From Nocardioides ginsengisegetis (lineage in GTDB: Bacteria; Actinomycetota; Actinomycetes; Propionibacteriales; Nocardioidaceae): a stretch of 64,000 nucleotides of DNA. The stretch is taken from contig NZ_JACGXA010000001.1 of NCBI RefSeq assembly GCF_014138045.1, forward strand, positions 1,361,501 to 1,425,500, in the 5' to 3' direction. Below the pieces are notes generated by a model that did not search any database, was not told the origin of the DNA, and saw only the letters and a program-made list of their open reading frames with translations. Below, one piece after another: positions 17,202 to 26,819 of the stretch. The position numbers were made by a program, and so were the translations under genes. Within the stretch, counting starts at the first letter, position 1. Each line of letters opens with the position of its first letter.

Positions 17202-18784
17202 GCCTCACCACCGTTGCCGCGCAGGGTGACCCGGAACTCCGCGCCACCCAGGGGCGACGTGCCGATCTCGATGCTGCCGCCGTGCCGGCGTGCGACCTGT
17301 CCGACCAGGGCCAGGCCGATGCCCCGCCCTCCGACGGCACGAGTCGCCTTGGTGGTCCAGCCGCGCTCGAGGACGCGGGCTGTCTCCGCCTCGGTGAGCC
17401 CCGGGCCGCTGTCGCCGACGACCACCCGGACCGTGTCCCCGGACCCGTCGAGCCGGACGGCGACGCGACGGACCGGCTCGCCCGCGACGGCATCGAAGGC
17501 GTTGTCGACGAGGTTGCCCAGGACGGTCACCAGGTCGCGGGCCGGCACGGCTGCCTCGGCGGGCAGCTCGCCGTCGATGGCCAGGTCGATGCCACGCTCG
17601 GCGGCGTCCGATCGCTTGCCGAGCAGCAGGGCCGCCACGACCGGGTCGCCGACGGCGCCGACCATCCGGTCGGTGAGCAGCTGGGCCACCTCGAGCTCCT
17701 CGGTCGCGAAGGCCACCGCCTCCTCGGGACGGCCCATCTCGATCAGGGAGACCACGGTGTGCAGCCGGTTGGCGGCCTCGTGGTTCTGCGAGCGCAGCGA
17801 GTCGGTGAGCCCGCGCACCACGTCCAGCTCTCCGGTCACCGACCGCAGCTCGGTGTGGTCGCGCAGCGTCACCACGGCGCCGACCTCGCGGCCCTGCCAG
17901 GTCGCGGGCGCCGAGCTGACGACGAGCACGTGCTCGCCCGCGACGTAGATGTCGTCGCTCTCCGCCGTCCGACCGAGTGCCGCGGCGACCAGTCCCGGCG
18001 GCAGGCCGAGGTCGTGCACGGACCGGCCGATCACGTCGGGCGGCAGGTGGAGGAGCCGTGCCGCCTCGTCGTTGGCCAGCTGCACGCGCCCCTGGTCGTC
18101 GAGGAGCAGCAGCCCCTCGCGGACGGCGTGCAGGACGGCGGAGTAGTACTCGTACATCCGGGTGATCTCGCGCTCGCCCATCCCGTGGGTGGCGCGCCGC
18201 AACCGCCGCCCGACCAGCCAGGTGCCGGCGAGGCCGACGGCGAGCACTGCCAGCGCGGCCAGCCCGATGAGCAGGACGTCGCCCCGGAGGTCCCGGTCGA
18301 TCCGGTCGATGGTGATGCCGACCGACACGAGGGCCACGACGTCGCCCGAGCCGTCCCGCACCGGCACGACCGCGCGCATCGACGGGCCGAGCGTGCCGGC
18401 GTACTCCTGGGTGAAGGTGCGGCCCTCGGGCGCACCGCCGACGTCGCCGACGAAGTGCCGGCCGATCTGGGACGGGTCGGGGTGGCTGTAGCGGATCAGG
18501 TCGAGGTTCATGACGGTGACGAAGTCGACCGCCGCGTCGTGCCGGACCCGCTCGGCCATCGGCTGGATCGCGACGCTCGGGTCGGCGTCGTCGAGGGCCG
18601 CGACGAGCGCGGGGGAGTCGGCCAGCGTGGTGGCCACGGCCACGGCCCGCTCGGTTGCGGTGGCCCGGGCGTGGCGCCGGGCGTCGTACGCCGCGAGCGC
18701 CAGCGAGGCGACCACGAGCACGAGGACGACCGCCACCTGCAGCACCAGGATCTGGCGCGCGACGGACGGTTCCCTCGCTTGCAT
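17198..18784 (-). CDS. CitA/DcuS-family sensor histidine kinase
   Basis: 528 residues. A membrane segment (about 15-35), an extracytoplasmic PDC/Cache sensor (about 40-165) with the ligand-region residues VMNLDLIRYSHPDPSQIGRH, a second membrane segment (171-193), a cytoplasmic PAS domain (about 215-315), and a SPOB-type H-box with H335 in SQNHEAANRLHT. HATPase domain at the end with GGRGIGLALV. The architecture is exactly that of citrate, malate and fumarate sensors. A GTG at 18802 would add six residues. Confidence 0.9.
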   Translation of the reverse strand: MQAREPSVARQILVLQVAVVLVLVVASLALAAYDARRHARATATERAVAVATTLADSPALVAALDDADPSVAIQPMAERVRHDAAVDFVTVMNLDLIRYSHPDPSQIGRHFVGDVGGAPEGRTFTQEYAGTLGPSMRAVVPVRDGSGDVVALVSVGITIDRIDRDLRGDVLLIGLAALAVLAVGLAGTWLVGRRLRRATHGMGEREITRMYEYYSAVLHAVREGLLLLDDQGRVQLANDEAARLLHLPPDVIGRSVHDLGLPPGLVAAALGRTAESDDIYVAGEHVLVVSSAPATWQGREVGAVVTLRDHTELRSVTGELDVVRGLTDSLRSQNHEAANRLHTVVSLIEMGRPEEAVAFATEELEVAQLLTDRMVGAVGDPVVAALLLGKRSDAAERGIDLAIDGELPAEAAVPARDLVTVLGNLVDNAFDAVAGEPVRRVAVRLDGSGDTVRVVVGDSGPGLTEAETARVLERGWTTKATRAVGGRGIGLALVGQVARRHGGSIEIGTSPLGGAEFRVTLRGNGGEA

Positions 18785-18879
18785 GGGCGCATTGTGCCGC
18801 ACCGCGTGGCCGGTCAGCGGCTCGTGAACTCAACGACCACAACGGTGACGCCCGTCACAGCCGTCGACACAGTGAGCGC

Positions 18880-20238
18880 ATGACCACTCCCTCCACCACG
18901 AACCGGGCGGTACCCCGCAGCCGGACGCACTACCTCTACGTGGCCGTCATCGTCGCCGTCGGCCTCGGCATCCTGGTCGGCCTCGTCGCCCCGGACTTCG
19001 CCGTCCAGCTCAAGCCGCTGGGCACCGCGTTCGTCGCGCTGATCAAGATGATGATCCAGCCGGTGATCTTCTGCACGATCGTGCTCGGCGTCGGCTCGGT
19101 CCGCAGCGCCGCGCGGGTCGGCAAGGTCGGCGGCCTGGCGCTCGGGTACTTCCTCGTGATGTCGACCGTCGCCCTCGCGATCGGCCTGGTCGTCGGCAAC
19201 GTGCTGCACCCGGGCTCCGGGCTGCAGCTGACCGACGAGGTGGCCAACGCCGGCGCCGAGCAGGCGGCCGGTGCGCACGGCTCCACGGTCGACTTCCTCG
19301 TCGGGATCATCCCGACGTCGATGCTGTCGTCGCTGACGTCGGGCGAGGTGCTGCAGACGCTGCTCGTGGCACTGCTCGTCGGCTTCGCCGTGCAGGCGAT
19401 GGGCTCCACGGGGGAGCCGATCCTGCGCGGCGTCGGACACCTCCAGAAGCTGGTGTTCCGGGTCCTCTCGATGATCATGTGGGCCGCCCCGGTGGGTGCG
19501 TTCGGCGCGATGGCGGCCGTCGTCGGCGAGACCGGCGTCGATGCCCTCAAGAGCCTCGCCGTGCTGATGCTCGGCTTCTACATCACGTGCGCCGTGTTCG
19601 TCTTCGTGGTCCTCGGCACGATCCTCAGGGTGACCACGGGGGTCAACATCCTCAGCCTCTTCCGCTACCTCGGCCGCGAGTTCCTGCTGATCCTGTCCAC
19701 CTCCTCCTCGGAGTCGGCGCTGCCGCGGCTGATCGCCAAGATGGAGCACGCCGGCGTCGACAAGCCGACGGTGGGCGTCGTCGTCCCGACCGGCTACTCC
19801 TTCAACCTCGACGGCACCGCGATCTACCTGACGATGGCCTCGCTGTTCATCGCGGCCGCCACCGGCGACCCGCTGAGCCTCGGGGAGCAGATCAGCCTGC
19901 TGCTGTTCATGATGATCGCGTCCAAGGGCGCCGCCGGCGTCACGGGTGCCGGCATGGCCACCCTGGCCGGCGGGCTCAGCTCGCACCGCCCCGAGCTGGT
20001 CGACGGCGTCGGCCTGATCGTGGGCATCGACCGGTTCATGTCCGAGGCCCGGGCGCTGACCAACTTCGCCGGCAACTCGGTCGCCACGGTGCTGGTGGCG
20101 CACTGGACCGGTGGCCTCGACCGGGCGCGCCTGGACCGCGTGCTGGCCGGGGACCTGCCCTTCGACGAGACCACGATGGTCGACGACCACGAGCCCCGGC
20201 CGGCGGTCGAGCCGCAGCGGGACCCCGCGCTGGTCTGA
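18880..20238 (+). CDS. dctA: C4-dicarboxylate:cation symporter (DAACS family)
   Basis: 452 residues with eight transmembrane helices and two re-entrant loops. Substrate and Na+/H+ motifs are visible: the serine-rich hairpin STSSSESALPR and NLDGTAIYLTMA, then GAAGVTGAGMATL. It imports succinate, fumarate or malate; glutamate is a possible alternative for the family. It starts 95 bases from a divergent DcuS/DcuR-like system that presumably controls it. Confidence 0.9.
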   Translation: MTTPSTTNRAVPRSRTHYLYVAVIVAVGLGILVGLVAPDFAVQLKPLGTAFVALIKMMIQPVIFCTIVLGVGSVRSAARVGKVGGLALGYFLVMSTVALAIGLVVGNVLHPGSGLQLTDEVANAGAEQAAGAHGSTVDFLVGIIPTSMLSSLTSGEVLQTLLVALLVGFAVQAMGSTGEPILRGVGHLQKLVFRVLSMIMWAAPVGAFGAMAAVVGETGVDALKSLAVLMLGFYITCAVFVFVVLGTILRVTTGVNILSLFRYLGREFLLILSTSSSESALPRLIAKMEHAGVDKPTVGVVVPTGYSFNLDGTAIYLTMASLFIAAATGDPLSLGEQISLLLFMMIASKGAAGVTGAGMATLAGGLSSHRPELVDGVGLIVGIDRFMSEARALTNFAGNSVATVLVAHWTGGLDRARLDRVLAGDLPFDETTMVDDHEPRPAVEPQRDPALV

Positions 20239-20247
20239 CGGATCCGC

Positions 20248-21879
20248 TCAGAGGGCGGGGGTCGCGCGGTCCACGATGGCCCGCAGGTCCCCGCTCTCGA
20301 GCGCGCCGAACACCCCGTCGTACGACGTGCCGAGCCGCGAGGCGCAGAACGCGTCGGCCACCTCGGCCGGCGCGAACTGCACGAGCAGGGCGCCCTGCAG
20401 GCAGGCCGCCATCCGGCCGGCGAGCCGACGGGCGTTGACCTCGAGCGTGGCGGAGTCGCCGAGCATCGCGAGCGTCTCGTCGACGACGCGGTCCAGTCGC
20501 GCGTCGGCGCCCCGGGCCCGGCCGACCTCGGTGATCCAGGCCGCCAGCACCTCGGGCTCGCGGGAGAGCGCGCGCAGGACGTCGAGCGCGTTGACGTTGC
20601 CGGAGCCCTCCCACACGGAGTTGAGCGGGGCCTCGCGATAGAGCAGCGGCATCACCGACTCCTCGACGTAGCCGTTGCCGCCGAGGCACTCCAGCGCCTC
20701 GGCCACCATGAACGGGGTCCTCTTGCAGACCCAGAACTTCGCCAGCGGGAGCGCGATCCGGCGCAGCGCCGCCTCGTGCGGGTCGGTGGCGTTGTCGACG
20801 GCAGCCGCGAGCCGCATTGCCAGCGCCGTGGCGGCCTCGGTCTCGACCGCGAGGTCGGCCAGCACGTTCTGCATGAGCGGCTTGTCGATGAGCAGGGAGC
20901 CGAACGCCGAGCGGTGCGCGGCGTGCCAGGACGCCTCGGACAGCGCGCGGCGCATCAGCGACGTCGAGCCGAGCACGCAGTCGAGGCGCGTGGCCGCGAC
21001 CATCTCGATGATGGTCCGCACGCCGCGGCCCTCGTCGCCGAGGCGCTGCCCGATCGTCCCGTCGAACTCCAGCTCCGAGGAGGCGTTGGAGCGGTTGCCC
21101 AGCTTGTCCTTGAGGCGTACGACGTCCAGCCGGTTGCGGCTGCCGTCGGCCAGCACCCGCGGCACCACGAAGCAGGTGACCCCGTCGGCGGCCTGGGCCA
21201 GCACGAGGAACATGTCGTTCATCGGGGCCGAGGTGAACCACTTGTGCCCGTGCAGGGTGTACTCGCCGTCGGTCGACGTCGGCCGCGCCTCGGTGACGTT
21301 GGCCCGCACGTCGGAGCCGCCCTGCTTCTCGGTCATCCCCATGCCGGCGAGGGCGCCGCGCTTGGTGGCGGGGGCGCGCAGGCCGGGGTCGTAGGTGGTG
21401 GAGGCCAGCAGCGGCGTCCACTCCTTGGCGATCGCGTCGTCGGCGCGCAGCGCCGGCACGGACGCGTAGGTCATCGAGATCGGGCAGCCGTGGCCCGGCT
21501 CGGTGTGCGACCAGGCCATGAACCCGGCAGCTCGGCGCACGTGGGCGTGCGGGGAGTCCTGCTCCCACGGCGTCGCGGCGAGCCCGTGGCTCACCGCCTT
21601 CCCCATCAGCCAGTGCCAGGAGGGGTGGAAGCGGACCTCGTCGATCCGGTTGCCGTAGCGGTCGTAGGGCGTGAGCTGGGGGTGGTTCTCGTTGGCGAGG
21701 ATGCCGTGCTCGCGGGCCTCGGCCGAGCCCGCCTCGGCGCCCAGCGGGGCCAGGTCCTCGACGACGTCGGGGGAGCCGTGGCGGGTGATCGCCTCGACGA
21801 GCGCCCGGTCGGCGGTGACGACGTTGTGACCGACCAGCGGCGGCGCCTGGTTGGTGGCTACCCGGATGTCAGTGCCCAT
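20248..21879 (-). CDS. AidB-like acyl-CoA dehydrogenase family flavoprotein
   Basis: 543 residues, the length of E. coli AidB rather than the roughly 380 of metabolic acyl-CoA dehydrogenases. Visible are MGMTEKQGGSDVRANVTEA (flavin contact), a C-terminal extension typical of AidB, and ECLGGNGYVEES. AidB binds FAD and DNA and protects against alkylation damage. The start at 21879 is only 17 bases from the divergent YihY-like gene, and both appear leaderless. Confidence 0.85.
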   Translation of the reverse strand: MGTDIRVATNQAPPLVGHNVVTADRALVEAITRHGSPDVVEDLAPLGAEAGSAEAREHGILANENHPQLTPYDRYGNRIDEVRFHPSWHWLMGKAVSHGLAATPWEQDSPHAHVRRAAGFMAWSHTEPGHGCPISMTYASVPALRADDAIAKEWTPLLASTTYDPGLRAPATKRGALAGMGMTEKQGGSDVRANVTEARPTSTDGEYTLHGHKWFTSAPMNDMFLVLAQAADGVTCFVVPRVLADGSRNRLDVVRLKDKLGNRSNASSELEFDGTIGQRLGDEGRGVRTIIEMVAATRLDCVLGSTSLMRRALSEASWHAAHRSAFGSLLIDKPLMQNVLADLAVETEAATALAMRLAAAVDNATDPHEAALRRIALPLAKFWVCKRTPFMVAEALECLGGNGYVEESVMPLLYREAPLNSVWEGSGNVNALDVLRALSREPEVLAAWITEVGRARGADARLDRVVDETLAMLGDSATLEVNARRLAGRMAACLQGALLVQFAPAEVADAFCASRLGTSYDGVFGALESGDLRAIVDRATPAL

Positions 21880-21884
21880 GTGGA

Positions 21885-21891
21885 TACCGTA
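21885..21891. promoter_or_regulatory. Overlapping divergent -10 elements
   Basis: On the plus strand TACCGT (21885-21890) is six bases before ATG 21897. On the minus strand TACGGT (21891-21886) is six bases before ATG 21879. The two hexamers share five base pairs, so one bidirectional promoter could serve both leaderless genes. Confidence 0.5.
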
Positions 21892-21896
21892 GAGCC

Positions 21897-22829
21897 ATGC
21901 CGCCCTCGGAGAACCAGCCGTCCGAGGCGGCCCCGGACGATCGCCTCCATCGGGCGCTCGACACCCTCTGGCGCCTGGTCGTCACGACGGTGAGCTCCTG
22001 CCTGCGGCACCGGGTGACCGGACTGGCCGCGGAGGCGGCGTTCTTCGCGGTCCTGAGCGTGCCGCCGCTGATCTTCGCGCTCGCGGGTGCGATCGGCTAC
22101 GTGACCGACCAGTTCTCGCCGGCCCAGGTCACCGACGTCCGGGCCGCCCTGATCGACCTCTCGCGGCGGGCCCTGACCGAGACCGCGGTCAACCGGATCA
22201 TCATCCCGACCCTGGACGACGTGCTGCGCGGCGGCCGGTTCGACGTGATCTCGCTCGGCTTCGTGCTCGCCCTGTGGTCCGGCTCGCGCGCCCTCAACGT
22301 CTTCGTCGACACCATCACGATCATGCACGGCCTCGGTGGGCACCGCGGGATCGTCAAGACCCGCGCGCTGTCCTTCGGCCTCTACGTGCTGGCCATGGTC
22401 ACCGGCGTGCTGTCGATCCCGCTCGTCGTGGCGGGTCCGGGACTGGTCGACGACTGGCTGCCGCCGAGCTTCGACTTCGTCCTGCACTTCTACTGGCCGG
22501 TGGTCGTGGTGATCTGCATCTGCTTCCTCGCCACGCTCTACCACGTGTCGGTCCCGGTGCGGACCAACTGGAGCTTCAACCTGCCCGGTGCGACGTTCTC
22601 GCTGGTCGTGTGGGTGCTGGGCTCCTACGTCCTGCGCGCGATCCTTACGGTCACCGCGGCCGACTCGAAGTCGATCTACGGTCCGCTGGCAGCGCCCATC
22701 GCGGTGCTCATCTGGCTCTACCTCGTCAGCATCGCCGTGCTCATCGGTGCCGCGGTCAACGCGGCGTTCGACACGGTCTTCCCCCAGACCACCACGACCA
22801 CCGCCCGGATGACCCGGCCGGTCGACTAG
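21897..22829 (+). CDS. YihY/BrkB-family membrane protein
   Basis: 310 residues with six predicted membrane helices. The family pattern is seen in LAAEAAFFAVLSVPPLIFAL, the Gly/Arg-rich loop and the late IWLYLVSIAVLIGAAVNA segment. Once misannotated as ribonuclease BN; function remains unclear, with suggestions of envelope or transport roles. Starts at an ATG six bases after TACCGT. Its TAG forms part of the -10 of the next gene. Confidence 0.88.
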   Translation: MPPSENQPSEAAPDDRLHRALDTLWRLVVTTVSSCLRHRVTGLAAEAAFFAVLSVPPLIFALAGAIGYVTDQFSPAQVTDVRAALIDLSRRALTETAVNRIIIPTLDDVLRGGRFDVISLGFVLALWSGSRALNVFVDTITIMHGLGGHRGIVKTRALSFGLYVLAMVTGVLSIPLVVAGPGLVDDWLPPSFDFVLHFYWPVVVVICICFLATLYHVSVPVRTNWSFNLPGATFSLVVWVLGSYVLRAILTVTAADSKSIYGPLAAPIAVLIWLYLVSIAVLIGAAVNAAFDTVFPQTTTTTARMTRPVD

Positions 22830-22839
22830 ATTCTCGACC

Positions 22840-23937
22840 GTGCCTGACGACCCGAGCGACCTGATGGCAGGGCGCGCCAGCGGCAAGGTCTCCCTGCCCG
22901 AGCCCGTGCGGTCCCCGTGGTACGCCCTGACCCGCCGGCTCCTCGCGGCCGTCATCATCCTCGTCGGCACCGTCGTGATCGTGTACGCCGATCGCAGCGG
23001 CTACCGCGACGGCAACGACCCGACCGGGGTCGTCGACCTCGCCGACGCGATCTACTACACGACGGTCACGCTCAGCACGACCGGCTACGGCGACATCGCG
23101 CCGGTCTCCGAGCGCGCCCGCCTCGTCAACGCCTTCGTCATCACACCCGCCCGCATCGGCTTCCTCGTGCTGCTGATCGGAACCACCCTGGAGGTGCTCG
23201 CCTCGCAGGGCCGCGAGCTCTTCCGGGTCGCCCGCTGGAGGAAGACCATGGGTCACCACGTCGTCATCATCGGCTACGGCACGAAGGGTCGCAGCGCCGT
23301 CGAGACCCTCGTCAACAACGGCCAGGACCGCGACGGCATCGTCGTCGTGGACCCCAGCAAGATCGCGCTCGAGGACGCCCACTCCGACGGCCTGGCCGTC
23401 GTCACGGGCGACGCCACCCGACGCGAGGTGCTCCGCCGCGCCGGCGTCGCCGAGGCCGACCAGGTCATCATCACGACCAACCGCGACGACTCCAACGTGC
23501 TCGCCACCTTGACGGTGCGCCAGCTCAACCCCGACGCGTGGATCGTCGCGGCGGTCCGTGAGCAGGAGAACGCGCCGCTGATGAAGCAGTCCGGCGCCAA
23601 CTCCGTGATCACCTCCTCCGACGCGGTCGGCCGGCTGCTCGGCCTGTCCTCGATGTCGCCGATGCTCGGCTCGGTCATGGAGGACCTGCTGACCTACGGC
23701 GAGGGCCTCGAGGTCGCCGAGCGCGACCTGCTGGTCAACGAGGTCGGCCAGCAGCCGCAGGCGCTGCCCGACCAGGTCATCGCGGTCGTGCGCGACGAGA
23801 AGGTCTACCGCTACTTCGACCCGGTGGTCACCCAGCTGGCGCGCGGCGACCGGCTGATCGTCGTCCGCCCGGCGCGGGAGCTGCCCTGGGCGCCGCGTCC
23901 CGGCACCCATGACGAGGACTTCGCCTCCGACGACTGA
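22840..23937 (+). CDS. Two-TM potassium channel with RCK/TrkA-N domain
   Basis: 365 residues. Two membrane helices flank a pore with the K+ filter STTGYGDIAP (about residue 77). A cytosolic RCK domain follows, with the NAD-type Rossmann motif VIIGYGTKGRSAVETL and a C-terminal TrkA-C-like half. Such channels open in response to Ca2+ or nucleotides. The GTG start is seven bases after TAGATT, which overlaps the stop of the previous gene, indicating leaderless transcription. Confidence 0.92.
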   Translation: MPDDPSDLMAGRASGKVSLPEPVRSPWYALTRRLLAAVIILVGTVVIVYADRSGYRDGNDPTGVVDLADAIYYTTVTLSTTGYGDIAPVSERARLVNAFVITPARIGFLVLLIGTTLEVLASQGRELFRVARWRKTMGHHVVIIGYGTKGRSAVETLVNNGQDRDGIVVVDPSKIALEDAHSDGLAVVTGDATRREVLRRAGVAEADQVIITTNRDDSNVLATLTVRQLNPDAWIVAAVREQENAPLMKQSGANSVITSSDAVGRLLGLSSMSPMLGSVMEDLLTYGEGLEVAERDLLVNEVGQQPQALPDQVIAVVRDEKVYRYFDPVVTQLARGDRLIVVRPARELPWAPRPGTHDEDFASDD

Positions 23938-24022
23938 GCCGGGACACTCGCGCGTTTCCCCGACGGGCCGGGGATTTCCCACTAGCCTCGGTCCGGGGTG
24001 GGGGCCCAGTAAGGGGAAACTC

Positions 24023-26017
24023 ATGCCGGGGAGCCGGCGACACGGCGTCGTGAACTCGTCACCGACCGTGGTGGCGGGGTTCGTGGCGGGCTACGTCGCA
24101 CTGGGGTTCGTCGGTCGGTGGACGATCGGCGAGGGGACGACCTTCGCGCTGATCTGGCCGGCCGGCGGTCTTGCCGTGCTCTGGTTCCTGCTGCGCGGGG
24201 CCGGACCCCGATCGGTCGACACGGCCCTGCTCGCGGTCGCGACGTACGCCGTCAACGTGGTCACCGGGGCGCCGTACGACATCGGCCTGCTCCTCGTCGT
24301 GACCAACGTGGCGCAGACCCTCGCCGCCGTGGCCCTGGTCCGGCGCTACTGCCCGGAGCTGTGGGGGGCCGGTGGAGACCGCCCCCTCGACTCGCCCGGG
24401 GTGCTGGTGCGGTTCCTGGCCACCGCCGTGGTCGCGACCGGACTCGGTGCGGCCCTCGGGGCGGCCGGGACCTCGCTGCTCCACGGAGGCCTCGACGGCA
24501 TCGGCGCGGTGCTCTGGCTCGGCCGCAACCTGTGCGGGGTGCTGATGGTCGTGCCCGCCGGGCTCCTGGTGGCCCGACTGCGTTCCGTGCCGGCCGACGA
24601 GCCGGTGATCGGACCCGCCGGTCGCCCCGAGCTCGCCATGGCCGGGGCGTTCACGATCGCGATGTACGCGCTGGCGTTCACCTTCGACGACCTGCCCCTC
24701 GCCTTCCCCCTCGTGGCCGGCGTCGTCTGGGTCGGCATGCGCTACACGACCGTGGTCTCGGCGGCGTACGCGACCCTCAACGGCATCGCCACGATCCGGC
24801 TCACGCTCAACCACATCGGGCCGTTCGCCGCGGTCGAGGATCCGCAGGTCGGGGCGCTGCTCGCGCAGTTCTACATCGTGACCATCGTGGTCACCGGGCT
24901 GAGCCTCTCCACGGGTCTCGACGAGCGCCGCCGCCTCGAGGCCGAGGTGCGCCGCAACGAGGAGGAGGCGGTCTACCAGGCCGAGCTGCTCAACTCGGTC
25001 ATCACCTCGATGACCGAGGGCCTCACGGTCATCGACGACACCGGTGCCTTCCTGATGCGCAACCCCGCTGCCAGCGAGGCGATGGGCAACGGCCCGGACG
25101 GTCCGCTGCCCGGCCTGCCGAACCTGGCCGGGACCTTCGCCGACGGCTCACCCATCCCGGAGGGGCAGCGTCCTTCCCAGCGTGCCTTGCGCGGCGAGAC
25201 CGTGCGCAACGTCGAGGTGCTGGTCGACGACGACGGTCAGGGGCGCGTCCTCACCGTCTCGGCCGTCCCCCTGCCGCGGGACGAGGACCAGGACCGCGCC
25301 CGGGCGATGCTGCTCTTCCACGACGTCACCGACGACTACCGCCGCCGAGAGGACCTCACGAACTTCGCGGGCGTCGTCGCCCACGACCTGCGCAACCCGC
25401 TCGCCGCCATCGACGGCTGGACCGAGCTGATCGGGGACGAGATGGAGGCGGGGGAGTTCGACCCGTCGCTGCTGCGCGACTTCGTCGACCGCGTCCGCTC
25501 CTCGGCCGGCCGGATGGGGGAGCTGGTCCGGGACCTGCTGGCCTACGCCACGAGCGACGCGTCCGACCTCGAGCTCGGACGCGTCGAGCTGGCGCCGATC
25601 GTCCGCGACGTGGCCGCCTCGCGCGAGGTCGAGGGGCTCGTCACCGTGCGCGACCTGCCGCCCGTCCATGCCGACCCGGTCCTCGTGCGTCAGCTGCTCG
25701 ACAACCTGATCGGCAACGCGGTCAAGTACGTCGCCGCCGGGGTCGAGCCCAAGATCGAGGTCTTCGGCCGGGTCGAGGACGGACGCGTCGTCACCGCCGT
25801 GGCCGACAACGGCATCGGGGTGCCTCCCGGCGAGCACGAGAAGGTCTTCACGGAGTTCCACCGCGCCAGCTCGGGCGCCTACGAGGGCACCGGGCTCGGA
25901 CTCGCGATCTGCCGCCGGATCGTGACCCGCCTCGGCGGGAGCATCGGCGCCCGTGACAACCCGGGTGGGCAGGGCACTGTCTTCGAGTTCACACTGCCGT
26001 TGAGCGGGCCCGACTGA
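24023..26017 (+). CDS. MASE1-domain sensor histidine kinase
   Basis: 664 residues. About eight N-terminal membrane helices form a MASE1 sensor (about 12-295), then a coiled linker, a PAS domain (about 320-435: SMTEGLTVIDDTGAFLMRNP), a HisKA box with H454 in VVAHDLRNPL and a HATPase domain ending GTGLGLAICRRIVTRLGGS. The ATG at 24023 has a clear AAGGGGAAA ribosome site; the frame extends upstream but that part overlaps the previous gene. No response regulator is adjacent, so this is an orphan kinase. The signal is unknown. Confidence 0.9.
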   Translation: MPGSRRHGVVNSSPTVVAGFVAGYVALGFVGRWTIGEGTTFALIWPAGGLAVLWFLLRGAGPRSVDTALLAVATYAVNVVTGAPYDIGLLLVVTNVAQTLAAVALVRRYCPELWGAGGDRPLDSPGVLVRFLATAVVATGLGAALGAAGTSLLHGGLDGIGAVLWLGRNLCGVLMVVPAGLLVARLRSVPADEPVIGPAGRPELAMAGAFTIAMYALAFTFDDLPLAFPLVAGVVWVGMRYTTVVSAAYATLNGIATIRLTLNHIGPFAAVEDPQVGALLAQFYIVTIVVTGLSLSTGLDERRRLEAEVRRNEEEAVYQAELLNSVITSMTEGLTVIDDTGAFLMRNPAASEAMGNGPDGPLPGLPNLAGTFADGSPIPEGQRPSQRALRGETVRNVEVLVDDDGQGRVLTVSAVPLPRDEDQDRARAMLLFHDVTDDYRRREDLTNFAGVVAHDLRNPLAAIDGWTELIGDEMEAGEFDPSLLRDFVDRVRSSAGRMGELVRDLLAYATSDASDLELGRVELAPIVRDVAASREVEGLVTVRDLPPVHADPVLVRQLLDNLIGNAVKYVAAGVEPKIEVFGRVEDGRVVTAVADNGIGVPPGEHEKVFTEFHRASSGAYEGTGLGLAICRRIVTRLGGSIGARDNPGGQGTVFEFTLPLSGPD

Positions 26018-26088
26018 TCGTCACCCGTTCGGGTGTGTCGCCGCCTCGGGCGGGGGCGTCACGATGGTCGCGCCTGCAAAGGCACTGC

Positions 26089-26412
26089 TCATCGTCCCCG
26101 ATCCACGGGGGTTTCGGGGACGGTGAGCGAGCCCAGGCCCAGCACCGTGTCGATCCCGGTGAGGGTGCAGAGCCGCTCGAAGCTCGGGCTCACCGACGTG
26201 AAGTGCATCGACCCGGACTCCTCCGTGAGCGCGCGGAGCGTCCGGATGAACACCCCGAGCGCCGACCCGTTGACGAACGTCACCCCGCCTGCGTCGACCA
26301 GCACCTGGTGGCACCCCTGCTGGCGGGCGCGGTCGATGCGCATGCCCACCCGTCGGGCCGAGAACAGGTCGAGATCGCCGCGCACCTGCACGCGGACGGT
26401 GGGGGGACTCAT
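26089..26412 (-). CDS. STAS-domain protein (anti-sigma factor antagonist-like)
   Basis: 107 residues from ATG 26412 (MSPPTVRVQVRGDLDLFSA). It has the STAS beta-alpha core with VDAGGVTFVNGSALGVFIR, where serine in NGSALG is at the phosphorylation position of SpoIIAA/RsbV proteins. It probably takes part in partner-switching control of an alternative sigma factor; neither anti-sigma kinase nor sigma gene is adjacent. The frame extends to 26565, but the extra segment does not resemble a STAS N-terminus. Confidence 0.8.
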   Translation of the reverse strand: MSPPTVRVQVRGDLDLFSARRVGMRIDRARQQGCHQVLVDAGGVTFVNGSALGVFIRTLRALTEESGSMHFTSVSPSFERLCTLTGIDTVLGLGSLTVPETPVDRGR

Positions 26413-26819
26413 CGAGGAGCGAACGGTCAGGGTCACGGGCGCCGCGATTCTGGGGCATTGGTCCGGGAGCGGAGGCGCCTTGGTGGCGGGACACGAGAAG
26501 CGCCCGGATCCTTCGACGGTACGCCGGGGTCCGCCGTACCGTCGCATTTCCGCTGGAAACTTCACTTTCGGAACCTTGAGGGTTTCTTGAGGGAATCCCG
26601 AGGTTGGCTTGCAGGACCGCCCGCTAACGTAGTCATCAGAACCGCCGGTGACCCGAGACGCCGGCGGTTCTGCTATTTCCGGACGATGGGTGTTCTGGTC
26701 CCCACCTGCAGTTTTTCCTGTGGTTCACCTAGTCCGTTCGGGTCACGTCACGTAGATTCGTGCCATCGCGGTCGTGCCATGCGGGGCCGTCTCGGACGCG
26801 GTCATCAAAGGGGACATTG
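26413..26819. other. 407-bp intergenic region
   Basis: Between the divergent STAS gene and the small Cys-rich gene. It has lower GC around 26560-26620 and 26670-26760, as expected for promoters, and one perfect hairpin at 26637-26672. I see no tRNA and no convincing coding frame. Confidence 0.5.
26637..26672. terminator. 12-bp perfect hairpin, terminator-like
   Basis: CAGAACCGCCGG (26637-26648) pairs perfectly with CCGGCGGTTCTG (26661-26672) around a 12-base loop; the plus strand continues CTATTTCC. It could end a short upstream transcript or act as a regulatory leader structure for the gene at 26820. Confidence 0.45.

Noticed and set aside
23909..24022. 38-codon N-terminal extension of the MASE1 kinase
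   Set aside because: Overlaps the end of the channel gene and lacks a membrane segment; ATG 24023 has a strong ribosome site.
26413..26565. 51-residue N-terminal extension of the STAS protein
   Set aside because: Basic, Pro-rich and unlike STAS proteins; the start at 26412 gives the normal domain length.
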